Below the pieces are notes generated by a model that was not told where the DNA came from, did not search any database, and saw only the letters and a list, made by a program, of their open reading frames with translations. Both the position numbers and the translations under genes were made by a program. Positions 61,057-64,000 of a DNA stretch of 64,000 nt are shown piece by piece (the stretch's first letter is position 1; each line of letters starts with the position of its first letter). The DNA comes from Certhia americana (lineage: Eukaryota > Chordata > Aves > Passeriformes > Certhiidae). The stretch spans positions 58,462,149 through 58,526,148 of the forward strand of contig CM031857.1 of the NCBI GenBank assembly GCA_018697195.1, written 5' to 3'.

Positions 61057-61955
61057 GATATGGGCTTTTGTTATAACATTTTTGGCAGTAAGTGCCAGAC
61101 AGGTTATTCCCTTCAGAAAACCAAGACAAAAGAAAAGACACCAAATTAACAAAGAAAAAAAGAAAAGGAAATAGGAAAAGCTTGCATTGAAACACAATTG
61201 CTGAGGCAGCACTGAAGGACTCAGAGAGAGCCTCTTTGCAAAGGAAAATGCACTGTGCAATTCCAGCTCTCAGATGTGCTTAGTGAAGAATTTTCACATG
61301 AGCATCTGTGCTTGTCAGGCTTCTTTTTTGAACTGCTACCCATGGTTTCTGTGCTGATAAACTGCCTGTAAAATTTAGTAGTTGAAGCATACTTTGCTTT
61401 CTGTCTCCACTGTGGAATCCCACCACAGTTTGCCTGTTGCAACTGAAAAAACCCATAAAGCTTAATGGATATCAGTAAGCAATCTGCCTACGACAGTTGT
61501 ACAGCTGAAATGTCATCTTGTTAATTGGTTGTTTAACTATGCAACCTCTCTGCTGCCTTAACAATGCATAATCAACATTCTATTAGTGAAGAAATTTCTC
61601 AGAATTCATCCTAACAGTTTGTATTTTGAAAAGTTTGAGGAGTTCTTGCCACATCTATTTCTATTCCTTGCTAGTGACAAGCACTTGAGAATATTTAGAA
61701 ATTTTTGAGAAAGCAGAAATGTAAGATGTTCCTGTTATGGAAGATTCTTTCACATGTTGAGTATATACGTTATTCTTCCATGGAAAGCCCCTGTGGGTGT
61801 AAAACTCCAAGTGACTTGATGACAGAAAGAGTTTGGGGTATTTTTTATTCAGACCTGTGTAAGAAAGCACTATGTTACTAGGGAGAAGAACGGGAATTTG
61901 TATTTAAGAACAAGGGGATTGAATGAGTTAGGGATTAAATGACTATACCTGTTGA

Positions 61956-61972
61956 TTTTTTTTTTTTTTTTT
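61956..61972. repeat. Poly-T run (17)
   Basis: A homopolymer after CTGTTGA. Confidence 0.8.
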
Positions 61973-62903
61973 AATGTACCTAGAAAAGAACTGAACTGCA
62001 CAAATGCATATCAGTTGGAGTATTAGTAACGGAGCTGGAGTAATTAGTATCTTATCTTGTAATACTTGTTAAAAGGTAGGTTTAATACTCATTTTGGTGG
62101 TGTAGCTGGGTGCACAAATAGCCCTCAGGAAGAGATACAATCACTCCTTAATCCCAGTTCTCTGAAATTTCTCTGAAACTATTTTTAAATAAATATCCAA
62201 TGTTAAGATCCATACCATGGAAAATTAATGTTACCAAAGCCAGACTATCTTTGTTTTCAAAGAACACATAAAAGCCAGCTACTGACAACTTTTGGTTGTA
62301 AAAAGCCCCATAATACTTTTATAAGAGACAGTGTTTCAATTTTCAATTGTTAGTCCAAATCCAGCATGGGTAATTATATCCATTCTGTTTAAGAAATTGC
62401 AGTTATCCTTTTGACTGAGAACAGTACAATTTTCTTCTTCCCTTAAAAATCCAGACAGGGTGTGTTAGCAGCCACCAGATTCTTATGTATGTGATAGCAT
62501 TTCACTTGCAGTCAGTTCATATTTTAAACTCAAATAACCCCATTACCTTAGAATGCAAACTTCAGTGCATATACATGTAGATACATTGTCTTCTTAATAC
62601 ATTTCCTTGGCTAACAGCTGAGGTAAATATTAAATGACACCCACAAAACCATATTGAACTTTGTGAGCCACATGATATCAGAAAGAATCTTTACAGTGAT
62701 TTCTGATGACTGTGGATTAGGCTCTTTTGGAATAATAAGATAAAACAGGATGACAAGAAATAAAGATAAAATTCTGACTTCACTGAAACTAGCAATGATT
62801 TTTTTTCTTATTTCAATGTATTTTGTTTTTCATCCCAAGAGAGGCTTTGTTTTGCTTTGGTTCATTTTAGGAGAAGGAAAAAAGATGTTTTATAAGAAAT
62901 TAT

Positions 62904-62937
62904 GGAATTAGCAGTATTTTGGAATTAGCAGTATCTG
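62904..62937. repeat. 17-bp tandem duplication, imperfect
   Basis: GGAATTAGCAGTAT followed by TTT, then GGAATTAGCAGTAT followed by CTG. The 14-base core is exact. Confidence 0.9.
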
Positions 62938-64000
62938 TGAAATCAAATCAGGTACTATGTAAACACAGAGTTTAAATCATGAAATAATGACTATAATTTA
63001 AGCTCTGTTTTCTTGGCACTAAAAAAAAATGTATTTGTAGTCTATGTCTCACAGGATTAACTTTTAAACATGATGACACATTAGAGAGGACAGTAAAAAT
63101 AATTACAATTCACCACCACTAGAAAAAAAACAAAATTATCAGAGAAATTTCTTCATGGTGTAGAGGTTAATAAAAGGACATTTAATAAACAGACAATGAA
63201 ACAGATAACAGCATATTAATATTAAAAAAGAAAAACAAAACCCCACCCTTCTTAATAATCTCAAATGCTAATTTGAAAAAAAATAGATTAATGTGTAAGA
63301 TTCCCCCCAAAACATTTTATCAGTGCTGCATTTGAAGTGTTTAATACAACCAAGAGCTTTAATGAGAATCTCATCTGCCAGCTGATCCCAGTGGAAAGAA
63401 TGGTAACAAATGCAGGAGAGACTAAAGTATTAATTCATACTTGATACTGTATTATAAATCACAGCAAAAGGGTGCTGGAAATTATATGGATAAATGCAAT
63501 TATAACATTAGAATCAGTTTCCAAGTACCTCAGGGACAGTGAGAACAGATTATGTTGTGCATTGGTTCATTTGTCTAGTTGTATGTACAGCGGAACAGGA
63601 AACATAGTGAACACATATGTATCTTAGTTCAACAAACAAGAGATATATTGAAATGCTCATTAAAACTAGTGTTGCTTAATAGTGGAGCACATAGTTGAAA
63701 GTAAACAGAATAGAAAGAGCTGAGGGGGATCCTTGTTAAACCACACAATATTCTGTTGGACAAATGCCCTTACAGCCAATCTGTTACCCCATTTCTTGGT
63801 GTGGGGTATGTCAGGGTCATGCCAGAATCAAACATGGAAAGGGAGATGGACTAGAATATGCAGAGCTCCATCCATTCATTTGCAGCCAAAGGAATCCCTG
63901 CAGGAATCTACCAAGGCAGCACAACCCTTGTGCAGTTTTGCATTGAGCTTGAGTTTGGTTCAGACCCAGCCATACTGAGGACTTGGGAAGGATGGAATAT

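Larger units (their letters stand above)
54840..64000. other. Unique AT-rich non-coding sequence
   Basis: No gene or transposon recognised over 9 kb. Contains a TA array, poly-A runs and two short duplications (listed separately). Two patches (59220-59620 and 63300-63480) look less decayed and carry homeodomain-like TAAT cores, but have no open frame of note. ORFs up to 96 codons are unremarkable. The last 220 bases (63780-64000) are GC-richer and unrecognised. Confidence 0.55.

Noticed and set aside
1..64000. CRISPR array, operon, tRNA or rRNA gene, or a new defence or biosynthetic system
   Set aside because: No regularly spaced repeats with spacers, no gene clusters and no RNA gene signatures; the window is vertebrate non-coding DNA.

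Overview
The window looks like AT-rich, non-coding vertebrate DNA, almost certainly from a bird and probably a songbird. The evidence is the repeat content. At least eight 5'-truncated CR1 LINE fragments are present, the dominant bird retrotransposon. There are also solo-LTR-like remnants whose layout resembles avian and songbird endogenous retroviruses. There are no operon-like gene runs, no ribosome binding sites and no long ORFs. Open frames outside repeats stop at about 140 codons, close to what chance gives in AT-rich DNA of this length. I find no protein-coding exon, RNA gene or CRISPR array that I can defend. The window is best read as intergenic or deep-intronic sequence.

Layout. 1-1780: unique AT-rich DNA with a CA/TA microsatellite. 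1781-2465: a TG...CA segment holding a 150-base assembly gap and a purine (GAAA) tract, possibly an LTR. 2466-9384: unique. 9385-9883: plus-strand solo LTR. 10383-10992: CR1, minus. 11000-25280: mostly unique, with a tiny CR1 scrap at 16190, a G15 run at 19594 and a degenerate tandem region at 24440-24860. 25282-27230: two minus-strand CR1 ends. 28475-31195: the most repeat-dense stretch, an old CR1-clade reverse transcriptase (RT) fragment followed by a younger CR1 with endonuclease and RT remnants, both plus strand. 32691: CA repeat. 34004-34308: second gap plus GAAA tract. 35170-35660: ERVL-like LTR piece, minus. 41538-41878 and 42111-42993: two CR1 copies with their 3' ends facing each other. 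49376: TA/CATATA array. 50180: T47 run. 50460-51042: CR1, plus. 52185-52470: ancient CR1, minus. 53288-54834: a 1.55-kb solo LTR, minus, with a 5-bp target-site duplication. 54840-64000: unique AT-rich DNA with TA and poly-A arrays.

No genes act together here; the biology is the insertion and decay of retroelements and the slippage of simple repeats. The best-supported structural observations are the GATGT-flanked solo LTR at 53288, the CR1 at 29480-31195 (internal deletion plus a frame-breaking 17-bp duplication), an exact 51-bp tandem duplication inside another CR1, and two GAAA tracts that both start at N gaps and become purer away from the gap. I did not find a new functional system. Family assignments come from remembered consensus features, not from a database search.
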